Position numbers and translations under genes: made by a program
Shown: piece after piece, positions 56,503-64,000 of the stretch
Position numbering within the stretch: position 1 is the stretch's first letter
How the letters are laid out: each line of letters starts with the position of its first letter
NCBI GenBank assembly: GCA_013824645.1
Contig: PNOF01000001.1
Location: 62,001 to 126,000, forward strand
Direction: 5' to 3'
Length of the DNA: 64,000 nucleotides
Source of the DNA: Syntrophus sp. (in: bacteria)
Lineage (GTDB): Bacteria; Desulfobacterota; Syntrophorhabdia; Syntrophorhabdales; Syntrophorhabdaceae
The notes under the pieces: generated by a model
Seen by the model: the letters and a program-made list of their open reading frames with translations, nothing else
The model's database searches: none
Told to the model about the DNA's origin: nothing

Positions 56503-57567
56503 TCAACTAACCTCCAGCATTCTCTCAAGGGCTATCCTGGCATACTTTGATATCTCAGGATCAACAGTAACTCCCTCGGAGGGCCTTCCCTCTGCAAGAT
56601 TCTCAAGAATGTGCAGGAGCTTCAAACCCGTCATTTTTGCCATTTCCCGACATACACAATCTTTGAGAGGAACAATATATTTGTCCGGATTATCTCTCTT
56701 AATTCTGTTCACAAAATGGAGTTCCGTTCCGATAGCCCACTGAGACCCGGAAGGCGCTTTTTCTACGGTATTTTTTATGAAACTCGTGGAGCCAACATAG
56801 TCTGAAAGCTCTACCACCTCAGGGATACACTCCGGATGGACTACAATGTTTATATCCTTCCCATAGGCTTCACGTATGGCTTTCACGTCTGCAACAGTAA
56901 AGGCCGTGTGGACATAACAAAATCCCCTCCAGAGAATAACCTTCCGGGCACGGATACACTCCAGATCTTCTCCTGATACCTGTCCCTGGGGGTCCCAGAG
57001 GAACATCTCTTCATCTTTAATGCCCATTGAGTGCGCCGTGTTTCTCCCCAGATTTTCATCAGGAAAAAAGAAGGGTATGGCATTTTGGGAGAAAACATAT
57101 TCCATGACCTTTTTCGCGTTCGCCGAAGTGCAAACAAGACCGTTGTTTTTCCCGCAAAAGGCCTTCAGGTCAGCCCTTGAGTTAACATACACAATGGGAA
57201 TGATTTTTTGTTCTGTTTTTTGCAGGATCGACCAGGCCCTTTCCACCTCATTTATGGCAGCCATTTCGGCAAGAGGGCAGAGGGCCTCTCGTGCCGGGTG
57301 GAACACCTGCTGTTCGGGCAGGCAGAGTATGCGGGCCATTTCGGCCATGAATGAGACGGCACAAAAAACAATATATCTGGCGTCTCTCTGTTTTGACGCT
57401 ATTTGTGCAAGCTGCAGGGAATCTCCGACAAAATCGGCGCACTCCACGATATCATCCTCTTGATAAAAATGACCAAGGATGATCAGGTCTTTACCAAGCG
57501 TATCTTTTACGGTCTTGATCCTTTTGAGTATTTCATCGCTCTTCAATAGTCGCTGTTCAATGTTCAC
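56503..57567 (-). CDS. nadA: Quinolinate synthase A
   Basis: 354 residues. Condenses iminoaspartate with dihydroxyacetone phosphate to quinolinate on a 4Fe-4S cluster. Family segments: LILGHFYQEDDIVECADFVG, FCAVSFMAEMARIL (substrate Tyr/Ser site), CPLAEMA, VHPECIPEVVELSDYVGST and the late PLKDCVCREMAKM with cluster cysteine. It starts with a GTG that overlaps nadC by GTGA. Confidence 0.97.
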   Translation of the reverse strand: MNIEQRLLKSDEILKRIKTVKDTLGKDLIILGHFYQEDDIVECADFVGDSLQLAQIASKQRDARYIVFCAVSFMAEMARILCLPEQQVFHPAREALCPLAEMAAINEVERAWSILQKTEQKIIPIVYVNSRADLKAFCGKNNGLVCTSANAKKVMEYVFSQNAIPFFFPDENLGRNTAHSMGIKDEEMFLWDPQGQVSGEDLECIRARKVILWRGFCYVHTAFTVADVKAIREAYGKDINIVVHPECIPEVVELSDYVGSTSFIKNTVEKAPSGSQWAIGTELHFVNRIKRDNPDKYIVPLKDCVCREMAKMTGLKLLHILENLAEGRPSEGVTVDPEISKYARIALERMLEVS

Positions 57568-58385
57568 TGTTGTGCCTCTTCATAGAGCAAGCTCATATCG
57601 AGGACAGGGAAAGAATGCGTCAAGGCGCCAACTGAAATAAAATCAACACCTGTTTTTGCGACCTCATGGACCCGCCCGATGGTCATGTTTCCGGAAGCCT
57701 CAAGGGGAATCTTTTTGTTGACAACAATAACTGCCTTTCGGGTCGATTCAAGGTCCCAGTTGTCGAGCATAATTCTATCAACGGGAAGCTTAAGCGCTTC
57801 CTGTAGTTCTGTCATATTTTTTACTTCCACCTCAATGGGAACGTTGGCCCTTTCCCGCACCATCATGACCGCTTCCTTTATGGAACCGGCGGCGGCGATA
57901 TGGTTTTCTTTGATGAGGGCCATTTCGGTCAGGTTCTCACGATGATTGTGTCCGCCGCCCATTCGCACGGCATATTTTTCCATCTTCCTGAGTCCCGGCG
58001 TTGTCTTTCTCGTATCAAGAATTTTTGTGCCTGTTCCTCCGGCAGATTCTACAAAACCTGCCGTAAGGGTCGCAATACCTGACAATCGCTGGAGCATATT
58101 GAGGGCCACCCTTTCACCGGTCAGTATCGCCCGTGTTTTTCCCTCGATGAGGGCAAGAGTGTCGCCGCCTCGCACCTTTTCTCCATCCTTTTTCAGCTCG
58201 CTGTAACAAATATCGTTATCAAGAATCTTAAAGATCTGGGCGGCAATTTGATGGCCCGCAACAATACCATCGGCCTTTGCCATGATCTTTGCCCTGGATC
58301 GGTGGTTTTCAGGCACAACGGCATTGGTGGTAACATCCTCGACACCAATATCTTCCTGCAGAAAATCCTTTAAATTTCCCAGCAT
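57564..58385 (-). CDS. nadC: Nicotinate-nucleotide pyrophosphorylase (carboxylating)
   Basis: 273 residues. Makes nicotinate mononucleotide from quinolinate and PRPP. Recognisable: QEDIGVEDVTTNAVVP, ALNMLQRLSGIATLTAGFVE, LDTRKTTPGLRKMEKYAVRM, GGGHNHRENL and IMLDNWDLESTRKAVI. First gene of the NAD operon. Promoter TTGACT/TATAAT (58396-58425) predicts a leader of only about five bases, and no ribosome-binding site is present, so initiation is probably leaderless or nearly so. Confidence 0.97.
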   Translation of the reverse strand: MLGNLKDFLQEDIGVEDVTTNAVVPENHRSRAKIMAKADGIVAGHQIAAQIFKILDNDICYSELKKDGEKVRGGDTLALIEGKTRAILTGERVALNMLQRLSGIATLTAGFVESAGGTGTKILDTRKTTPGLRKMEKYAVRMGGGHNHRENLTEMALIKENHIAAAGSIKEAVMMVRERANVPIEVEVKNMTELQEALKLPVDRIMLDNWDLESTRKAVIVVNKKIPLEASGNMTIGRVHEVAKTGVDFISVGALTHSFPVLDMSLLYEEAQQ

Positions 58386-58395
58386 ATCAGCCGAT

Positions 58396-58425
58396 ATTAT
58401 AAGGTGCTTAAGCAGGGCGAGTCAA
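58396..58425 (-). promoter_or_regulatory. nadCAB promoter
   Basis: On the minus strand TTGACT (58420-58425) and a perfect TATAAT (58396-58401) are separated by 18 bases. The ATG at 58385 lies ten bases after the -10 element. Confidence 0.7.
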
Positions 58426-58453
58426 TGGCAGAGTGATCTTTTTCTTATTCCCC

Positions 58454-58482
58454 TTGACTTTATGCGCAAATTTTCATATCTT
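58454..58482 (+). promoter_or_regulatory. Promoter of the tRNA-Lys/tRNA-Glu pair
   Basis: TTGACT (58454-58459) and TATCTT (58477-58482) with a 17-base spacer, 14 bases before the tRNA-Lys gene. Confidence 0.65.
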
Positions 58483-58496
58483 AATGAACTCTTGAG

Positions 58497-58570
58497 GGGC
58501 CGTTAACTCAGGCTGGTAGAGTATCTGCCTTTTAAGCAGAGAGTCGCAAGTTCAAGTCTTGCACGGCCCA
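58497..58570 (+). tRNA. tRNA-Lys(TTT)
   Basis: 74 bases: acceptor GGGCCGT/ACGGCCC, D-arm with GGCTGGTAGAGT, anticodon arm TCTGC-CTTTTAA-GCAGA with anticodon TTT, T-arm containing GTTCAAGTC, discriminator A. Followed after seven bases by tRNA-Glu. Confidence 0.93.
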
Positions 58571-58577
58571 CATGTAT

Positions 58578-58650
58578 GTCCCCATCGTCTAGGGGCCTAG
58601 GACACTGGCCTTTCACGCCGGCAACGGGGGTTCGATTCCCCCTGGGGACG
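58578..58650 (+). tRNA. tRNA-Glu(TTC)
   Basis: 73 bases: acceptor GTCCCCA/TGGGGAC, D-arm around TCTAGGGGCCTAGGA, anticodon loop CTTTCAC with TTC, T-arm GGGGGTTCGATTCCCCC, discriminator G. Forms a tandem with tRNA-Lys under one promoter. Confidence 0.94.
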
Positions 58651-58958
58651 CTTTTTATCTCCGGCAATATAACCCATTATATAAAACCGTTCCATTCTTG
58701 TTTTATATTTTTTACTTCTGTAACATCTACTTCATTAATAATCTCTTAAGACACTTTACAATAAAGGGGTCAGAATGCTTTCGGAGCTTTACGGCAGCCC
58801 TTTCCGGATCCCATTAATCTGAACTGGAATAGGCGCGTAGGTCCCATTTTATCCTCTCTAACAGTGGATAAAATTATGGAGAGATAGTATTATATGGAGG
58901 TCTGAGTCCTGCTTGACGCTTTTAATCGATCGGACAACCCATTATTTTAGGAGGATTC
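58651..58958. other. Leader region of the PurF-like gene
   Basis: About 300 bases without a gene. TAGGAGG stands before the ATG at 58959. No known purine riboswitch pattern was recognised. Confidence 0.4.
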
Positions 58959-60365
58959 ATGAGCGGTATTTTTGGTATTGTGTCAAAAAACAACTGTGCC
59001 AACGATCTTCTTTACGGAACAGATTATCATTCGCACATGGGGACAGCCTATGGGGGGATGGCAGTTCTGGGAAACACATTCCACCATCACATCCACGATA
59101 TCAGCAAGTCCCAGTTCAAATCCAAGTTCTATGAGGAATATAAAGAGATGGAAGGGAACATGGGCATCGGGGTCATAAGCGACCGGGATACCCAGCCACT
59201 CATCATCGGATCAAAATTCGGCACCTTTGCCATTGTATCGGCGGGTCTCGTGGAAAACACACAGGAACTGGCCGAGGAGCTTCTTGAGCAGGGCGAAACA
59301 TTCGGTGAAATGTCGAGTGGAGGGGTCAATGCAGTGGAACTGCTGGCCAAACTGATTAATCAGGGCAAGACCTTGATTGAGGGGATCGAAAAACTCTATG
59401 ACCGCATTGAGGGATCGGCCTCCATCCTTGTCATGAAAGAGGACGGAGTTTACGCAGCCAGGGACCGACTGGGGAGGACGCCGCTTGTTGTCGGCGAGAG
59501 AGACGGTGATTATGTCATCGCCACGGAAACATGCTCTTTTCTCAACTTGGGATATCACATCGTAAAAGACCTCCAACCGGGGGAAATAGTCCGAATGGGA
59601 AAAAAGGGCCTGGAAGACCAACTTTCCGGGAAATCCGGAAATCAGATATGTTCCTTCCTGTGGATCTACACGGGATACCCCGCGTCGTGCTATGAAGGGA
59701 TCAATGTTGAGCTTGTCCGCGAACGCAGTGGCAGGTGTCTTGCAAAGAACGATGATGTAGAAGCCGATCTCGTTGCAGGTGTTCCCGATTCAGGAGTCGG
59801 CCATGCTATCGGGTATGCAATGGAATCAGGCATTCCTTACCGGCGACCCCTTGTCAAATATACCCCCGGGTACGGCAGAAGCTATACGCCGCCGGCCCAG
59901 GAGATGCGTGACCTTGTTGCAACGATGAAGCTCATTGCAGTCAAGGACGTCATTGCCGGAAACCGCATTGTCCTCTGTGATGACTCCATTGTCCGCGGTA
60001 CACAGTTAAAAAATTATACTTTGAAGAAGCTATGGGAAGCAGGCGCGAAGGAGGTCCATGTCCGCCCGGCCTGTCCTCCTCTCATGTTTCCCTGTAAGTT
60101 TGCCCTCTCCACGCGCTCCACCGATGAACTGGTTGCCCGCAGGGCCATATGGGCGATTGATGGCCGCGACACGGAAGCTCTGAGCGAATATCTCGATGAC
60201 ACATCGGAGAAGTACCGGAAAATGGTTGACTGGATTGCAAAAGAAGTGGATGCAACAACACTCCGTTATCAAAGGATCGACGACATGATTGAAGCAATCG
60301 GTCTTCCACGGGAAAAACTCTGCCTCTACTGCTGGAAGGGAGACCAGGAAAAAGAAAAAGCGTGA
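58959..60365 (+). CDS. PurF-like amidophosphoribosyltransferase homologue lacking Cys2
   Basis: 468 residues. Two-domain arrangement of PurF: an N-terminal Ntn glutaminase-like domain beginning MSGIFGIVSKNNC, with DYHSHMGTAYGGMAV and AARDRLGRTPLVVGE, and a C-terminal phosphoribosyltransferase domain with the PRPP loop VLCDDSIVRGTQ and PPAQEMRDL. In true PurF the mature enzyme begins with the nucleophilic cysteine (MCG); here position 2 is serine. It may use free ammonia, or it belongs to a divergent subfamily with another role. The C-terminal CLYCWKG is a retained family tail. Possible iron-sulfur cysteines are not clear. It stands alone. Confidence 0.88.
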   Translation: MSGIFGIVSKNNCANDLLYGTDYHSHMGTAYGGMAVLGNTFHHHIHDISKSQFKSKFYEEYKEMEGNMGIGVISDRDTQPLIIGSKFGTFAIVSAGLVENTQELAEELLEQGETFGEMSSGGVNAVELLAKLINQGKTLIEGIEKLYDRIEGSASILVMKEDGVYAARDRLGRTPLVVGERDGDYVIATETCSFLNLGYHIVKDLQPGEIVRMGKKGLEDQLSGKSGNQICSFLWIYTGYPASCYEGINVELVRERSGRCLAKNDDVEADLVAGVPDSGVGHAIGYAMESGIPYRRPLVKYTPGYGRSYTPPAQEMRDLVATMKLIAVKDVIAGNRIVLCDDSIVRGTQLKNYTLKKLWEAGAKEVHVRPACPPLMFPCKFALSTRSTDELVARRAIWAIDGRDTEALSEYLDDTSEKYRKMVDWIAKEVDATTLRYQRIDDMIEAIGLPREKLCLYCWKGDQEKEKA

Positions 60366-60478
60366 TTCATGCCCACAACTGAAGTCCGAGCTACCCCCTG
60401 AAGCAATTTAATGATTGTTTGTTGATAGAACGGGGTTGTTAACAAAAAGGCTGGTGCGGCGGCGACATAAAACGCGGT

Positions 60479-60808
60479 TCAATTTGAAAGATGGAGATCA
60501 CGTAACACAATTCCTATTTTGGTGATGCAAACAAAAGAGGGATGTGGCAACAGATTCAATAGAGCACCAATGATGGCAATTTTTTTGTGAGAAGATTTAA
60601 AAATGCCGACGATCCCTGGAAGAAAACCGATTAGAAACAACACAACAGCATCGATGACAATTGCAAGTGCAGGACCCATAGGCCGGATGTAAGATCCTTT
60701 CGGCACATAGAACACGCCAGATGCAATATAACAAGCATAAGTCACCCCTATAATTCCGGAGGTGAGAGACAACATCCACCAAAGATTTGACCACTTCCAT
60801 GTTGTCAT
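60479..60808 (-). CDS. Small membrane protein of unknown function
   Basis: 109 residues with three or four hydrophobic helices (WWMLSLTSGIIGVTYACYIA; ALAIVIDAVVLFLIGFLPGI; IAIIGALLNLLPHPSFVCIT). No family recognised. It is convergent with the PurF-like gene and has no obvious partner. Confidence 0.6.
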   Translation of the reverse strand: MTTWKWSNLWWMLSLTSGIIGVTYACYIASGVFYVPKGSYIRPMGPALAIVIDAVVLFLIGFLPGIVGIFKSSHKKIAIIGALLNLLPHPSFVCITKIGIVLRDLHLSN

Positions 60809-60894
60809 ATGATTCCTAAGTCACCAACGAAGGCATCACCGGGAGGAACCCCATCTGGCTCCGATCCGGTGCATCGACTTGTTGTGAACAGACC

Positions 60895-61113
60895 TCATGA
60901 AGCTTTCTTCCATTCTAGGGAAAGCTTACGACCAGACGCGGCACAATCTCTAAGATATAAATTAATAAGAGTCTGGTATGGGATGCCCGCGTCTGTGGCA
61001 AGTTCCCTAAAATACTTTACCGTTCCTTCATCAAGTCTTATGGTAACCTGCTTCTTTAGTAAGCTCGCATAAGGGTTTTTTTTGGCCTTTGAAAAATCAT
61101 ATTCTTTTCTCAT
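60895..61113 (-). CDS. brnA: BrnA-type antitoxin
   Basis: 72 residues. Begins MRKEYDFSKAKKNPYASLLK (the BrnA D-F-S-K-A-x-x-N-P-Y pattern), followed by a ribbon-helix-helix segment KQVTIRLDEGTVKYFRELAT and GIPYQTLINLYLRDCA. BrnA neutralises BrnT and autoregulates the operon. Three bases separate it from brnT, with the toxin first. Confidence 0.94.
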   Translation of the reverse strand: MRKEYDFSKAKKNPYASLLKKQVTIRLDEGTVKYFRELATDAGIPYQTLINLYLRDCAASGRKLSLEWKKAS

Positions 61114-61116
61114 GTT

Positions 61117-61407
61117 TTACCACCTGTTCCAGTATTGTTGTTGCTCCGAGCGAGTTGCCTTACGTGCCGAGATGATTCTTATGATCGCATCATTCTTTCG
61201 ATAGGTATGGGGAACAACCAAAAGCCGAAGATTTGAGCTCAGGCCAAGAAGGACAAATCGATCTTCGTTGTGAGAATGGTCAGGATCATCAAGCAATAAG
61301 CCGTTCTCATCAGTAAACACCGTCTGAGCTTCTGTGAAAGATACGCCATGTTTTTTATTATTCAGGGCATCTTTCTTCCCGTCCCATTCAAAGTATACAT
61401 TAATCAT
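61117..61407 (-). CDS. brnT: BrnT-type toxin (RelE-like ribonuclease)
   Basis: 96 residues. FEWDGKKDALNNKKHGVSFT (the F-E-W-D-x-x-K-x-x-x-N-x-x-K-H-G signature) and a C-terminal RIISARKATRSEQQQYWNRW. BrnT is a toxin that blocks translation by RNA cleavage. Promoter TTGACT/TACACT with 17-base spacing (61414-61442) predicts transcription beginning at the ATG, so the message is probably leaderless, as for higB. Confidence 0.95.
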   Translation of the reverse strand: MINVYFEWDGKKDALNNKKHGVSFTEAQTVFTDENGLLLDDPDHSHNEDRFVLLGLSSNLRLLVVPHTYRKNDAIIRIISARKATRSEQQQYWNRW

Positions 61408-61413
61408 AATGAC

Positions 61414-61442
61414 AGTGTAACTACAATGTAATTATAAGTCAA
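61414..61442 (-). promoter_or_regulatory. brnTA promoter
   Basis: On the minus strand TTGACT (61437-61442) and TACACT (61414-61419) are spaced by 17 bases; the predicted start point coincides with the brnT ATG at 61407. Confidence 0.6.
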
Positions 61443-61889
61443 TCCAATTCTATGCACTATGCACAACACCTGCGTAACCCGCGCAGAATAGAAGCTTCTT
61501 AATCATATCCTTCATTCATGGCTAACAATTAATATACTGCATGCCGTGATTTCCGAAAATATTAGTATTTGCTAATAAAGATGTCAATCAATAATATAAA
61601 CTGATTATGGAGGGATAATATTAATTAAATAAAATAGATACCATTCGTTTTAGAGAAATACCGGCAATACAACATTTGCAATATATCCTTAATATACACA
61701 TGATATACGGCATGCAGTAATTGCTGAGATTGTAATGAGTCGATGAAGTGGAAAAGTAAAGAACCGAGGGAAGATCATTCGCTCCGCTTGCAACAGGACT
61801 CATTAGGACGAAGGACAAAGGGTGTTGAGGATGTTTTACGTCCCAGCGAGGTAGCGAAGCGGACGTCCCACGGACATGCATTATATTGA
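61443..61889. other. Gene-free region with an inverted repeat
   Basis: TACTGCATGCCG (61535-61546) and its exact complement CGGCATGCAGTA (61708-61719) are 161 bases apart. Open frames here show no family features and are judged spurious. Confidence 0.45.
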
Positions 61890-63737
61890 TTAGGGGGAAT
61901 ACTCAGTTTTAGGCTGATTAAAATCCTCATTAGGATAATGTTGTAAAGCCTTGGACATAAAATCAATCCAGATGGGAAGTGCTGCTGTTCCGCCCGATTC
62001 TTTCCCCCCGAGGTTCGTTTTTTTATCATAGCCAACCCACACAGCGCAGAGGAGATTGGGCGAAAAACCGATAAACCAGGCATCCCTGAAATCATCCGTT
62101 GTACCCGTCTTTCCCGCAAGGTAATAGGGCATCTTTGATGCGCCTCTTGCGGTACCCCTTTGAATAACACCCTTCATAATATCGACAAGGGCATAGGCAA
62201 CCTCCGGCAAAACAACAGGCTCTTCGAGGGGCTCCTGATTATACCGTTCCTCCCCTTCGATGGTGGTAATGGTCTTGATCGCAACAGGGGGTATATACGT
62301 CCCGCCTCGCGCGAAAGCCACGTAAGCCGTGGCAAGCTCTATAGGGGCTATCTCCGTAGTACCCAGGGAAAGGGAAAGATTGGGTTCGAACTTGCTGCTT
62401 ATATGGAGTTGTTTAGCCATATCGATGACGTTCTCAAGACCCACTTTTTCGAGCAGCCTTACTGTCGCGGTATTGAGAGAAAGTTCCAGCGCTTTGCGCA
62501 TGGTCACATCGCCGTGGTATTCGTTTTTGTAGTTCTTCGGACTCCAGACGGCATGTGTATAGGGATTTGTAAAGGATATGGGCGCATCCCGAAGCATTGT
62601 GTCAGGCGTATAACCCTGCTCCAGAGCAGCGAGGTAGATAATGGGCTTAAATGAGGAACCAGGCTGTCTTTTTGCCTGGACCGCCCTGTTGTAAGGGGAT
62701 ACCGAAAAATCCCTGCCGCCGATGAGCACCTTCAGTTCTCCTGTTTTAACCTCCATGACAACAAGAGCAACTTCAGGCAGGATTGCATTTGGATGCCGTT
62801 TCTGATAGGCCTGCATACCCTTTTCAATGGCCCCATAGGCATAATCGGTCATTTTAAGGCTCACCGTCGTTTTGAGGTTAAGGCCTGTTGTGTAGATTTC
62901 CTGCGGGTTTTCAACGTGTTCTTCCAGCGCCTGTTTTACATATTCAATATAATAACCTGTTTTCTTCTCATAGGCCTTGAAAGGCGCAAGGGCAAGGGTT
63001 GTATTCATTGCATTGGCGTATTCTTTTTTGCTGATAAACCCCGCCTCATACATCTTTTGGAGAACAATATTTTTCCGCTCCATTGTTTTGGCAATATTTT
63101 TGTACGGAGACAGGCGCGAAGGGGCTTTTGTCATTGCGGCGAGCATGGCCGATTCTTCCAGCGTCAACTCTTTTGCATGTTTGTGAAAGTAGGTATAGGC
63201 AGCCGCTTCCACCCCATAGGCCCCTTCTCCCAAATAGATGAGGTTCAGATACATATTGAGAATCTCTTCTTTTGAGTAGGTCCGCTCTATCTGGATCGCC
63301 AGTATTGCCTCTTCAGCCTTTCGCTTGAGGCTCTTCTGTGGTGTCAGATAGAGGTTGCGGGCAAGCTGCTGGGTAATCGTTGATGCCCCTTCTGTTATGC
63401 CTTTCCTGAGAATGTTTTTGTAAATGGCCCGCCCGATACCGCGCGCATCGATACCAAAATGGCTGTAAAATCTCACATCCTCAATAGCAACAAAGGCGAG
63501 CCTCAGATGTCGCGGCATTTCAGTAATGGAAATGGGAATCCTCTTTTCCACGTAGAGTTCCGCATAGAGTGTCCCGTCATCGGCATAGAGCCTCGTTGTT
63601 GATTTCGGACGGTACGTCTCAAGCTGTTTCACATCCGGTATCTCGAGATAATTCACAAGGGCGTAGCCAAAGCTGACCCCGAAGAGCGCAGGCACAAGGA
63701 TAAAGAAAACGGCAAGTTTTATAACTCTTGAATACAT
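61890..63737 (-). CDS. mrcA: Class A penicillin-binding protein (PBP1A type)
   Basis: About 615 residues. Bifunctional peptidoglycan synthase. N-terminal membrane helix (LAVFFILVPALFGVSFGYAL), glycosyltransferase family 51 domain with EDVRFYSHFGIDARGIGRAI and EGASTITQQLARNLYL and a second catalytic Glu in IQIERTYSKEEILNMYLNL, and a transpeptidase domain with the acylation motif SSFK (RQPGSSFKPIIYLAA), SLNTATV, and KTGTT followed by DDFRDAWFIGF. I prefer the start at 63737: promoter TTGATA/TATAAT (63748-63776) would begin transcription about four bases before it, and a start at 63764 would lie upstream of the start point. Confidence 0.95.
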   Translation of the reverse strand: MYSRVIKLAVFFILVPALFGVSFGYALVNYLEIPDVKQLETYRPKSTTRLYADDGTLYAELYVEKRIPISITEMPRHLRLAFVAIEDVRFYSHFGIDARGIGRAIYKNILRKGITEGASTITQQLARNLYLTPQKSLKRKAEEAILAIQIERTYSKEEILNMYLNLIYLGEGAYGVEAAAYTYFHKHAKELTLEESAMLAAMTKAPSRLSPYKNIAKTMERKNIVLQKMYEAGFISKKEYANAMNTTLALAPFKAYEKKTGYYIEYVKQALEEHVENPQEIYTTGLNLKTTVSLKMTDYAYGAIEKGMQAYQKRHPNAILPEVALVVMEVKTGELKVLIGGRDFSVSPYNRAVQAKRQPGSSFKPIIYLAALEQGYTPDTMLRDAPISFTNPYTHAVWSPKNYKNEYHGDVTMRKALELSLNTATVRLLEKVGLENVIDMAKQLHISSKFEPNLSLSLGTTEIAPIELATAYVAFARGGTYIPPVAIKTITTIEGEERYNQEPLEEPVVLPEVAYALVDIMKGVIQRGTARGASKMPYYLAGKTGTTDDFRDAWFIGFSPNLLCAVWVGYDKKTNLGGKESGGTAALPIWIDFMSKALQHYPNEDFNQPKTEYSP

Positions 63738-63776
63738 CGGGCACTCTATTATACTGTATATCATCTATGTTATCAA
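63728..63776. promoter_or_regulatory. Overlapping divergent promoters of the PBP gene and miaA
   Basis: Minus strand: TTGATA (63771-63776) and TATAAT (63748-63753), 17-base spacer. Plus strand: TTGAAT (63728-63733) and TATACT (63750-63755), 16-base spacer. The two -10 elements overlap, so the promoters should exclude one another, and each predicts a leader of about five bases or less. Confidence 0.55.
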
Positions 63777-64000
63777 ACAAAGGAAAAGTTATTTCCGTAA
63801 CGGGCCCCACATGCACCGGTAAATCATCCCTATCAGTCTCTCTGGCAGAGGAATTCAACGGGGAGATTATCAACTGTGATTCCATGCAGGTATACAAATA
63901 CTTCGACATCGGAACAGCAAAACCGGACCGGGCTATGAGAAATAAAATTCCCCATCATCTCGTCGGTATTATTGAACCTCACGAGGAGTTCAACGCAGCA
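63767..64000 (+). CDS. miaA: tRNA dimethylallyltransferase MiaA (partial, runs off the window)
   Basis: The first 78 codons are present: MLSNKGKVISVTGPTCTGKS with the P-loop GPTCTGKS, then INCDSMQVYKYFDIGTAKPD (the D-S-x-Q-x-Y and G-T-A-K-P signatures of MiaA) and HHLVGIIEP. MiaA adds dimethylallyl to A37 of tRNAs reading codons that begin with U. No ribosome-binding site is visible and the predicted leader is very short. The 3' part is outside the window. Confidence 0.95.
   Translation, partial: MLSNKGKVISVTGPTCTGKSSLSVSLAEEFNGEIINCDSMQVYKYFDIGTAKPDRAMRNKIPHHLVGIIEPHEEFNAA

Noticed and set aside
61621-61881. 86-codon minus-strand frame near the PBP gene
   Set aside because: No start signal, no motif, and composition of noncoding DNA.

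Overview
The window reads as a chromosomal segment of a Gram-negative, flagellated bacterium. The most likely source is an anaerobic deltaproteobacterial (Desulfobacterota) lineage. The reasons are the flagellar basal-body operon driven by a FlgS/FlgR-type sigma-54 pair, several NtrC-family regulators, a type I-C CRISPR locus, and a mosaic of housekeeping operons separated by small repeats. The species cannot be fixed from sequence reading alone.

Layout. 0.35-9.0 kb: minus-strand flagellar operon (sensor kinase, sigma-54 regulator, flgB, flgC, fliE, fliF, fliG, fliH, fliI, fliJ), with a sigma-54 promoter candidate directly before the kinase. 9.2-12.3 kb: defence and addiction block with higBA, flanked by two structured direct repeats, and an MjaI-like restriction endonuclease with a methyltransferase that carries a degenerate SNase-like tail. 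12.3-20 kb: GC-rich inverted-repeat element, orphan NtrC-type regulator with a small exported protein, AmpG-like permease, an IS110-family element inserted into a small dispersed repeat, PhzF-like and HD-domain proteins. 20-29 kb: TPR-CHAT protein, cyclic-nucleotide-binding protein, tRNA-Arg, HD-GYP protein, and a cyclase-like membrane protein with a zinc knuckle. 29.4-32.1 kb: accessory genes (BRO-type protein, broken YhcG-type nuclease, pRiA4b ORF3-like protein). 32.1-45.3 kb: complete type I-C CRISPR-Cas locus, cas3-cas5c-cas8c(cas11c)-cas7c-[four-helix-bundle protein-Fic]-cas4-cas1-cas2, followed by an array of 54 repeats and 53 spacers. 45.3-64 kb: small unknown genes, GNAT acetyltransferase, MltD-like transglycosylase, fmt/def, tatA, folK, Zn-alcohol dehydrogenase with an LsrF-type thiolase, nadC-nadA-nadB, tRNA-Lys and tRNA-Glu, a PurF-like enzyme without the usual Cys2, brnTA, a class A penicillin-binding protein and the start of miaA.

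Most notable signals. (1) A dispersed repeat family of five copies. Its ends are perfectly complementary in the three intact copies although the arm sequence differs, it has a covarying internal hairpin, and it sits on the stop codons of three genes. One copy is split by the IS110 element. (2) A four-helix-bundle protein and a Fic enzyme embedded between cas7c and cas4. (3) CRISPR spacers that record repeated sampling of the same targets: one spacer is present three times, and two spacers overlap by 19 nt on opposite strands. (4) Covarying hairpin repeats flanking higBA. (5) Promoters that place the transcription start on or within a few bases of the start codon for at least seven genes, suggesting frequent leaderless mRNAs. 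All function calls come from motif recognition; no database search was run.
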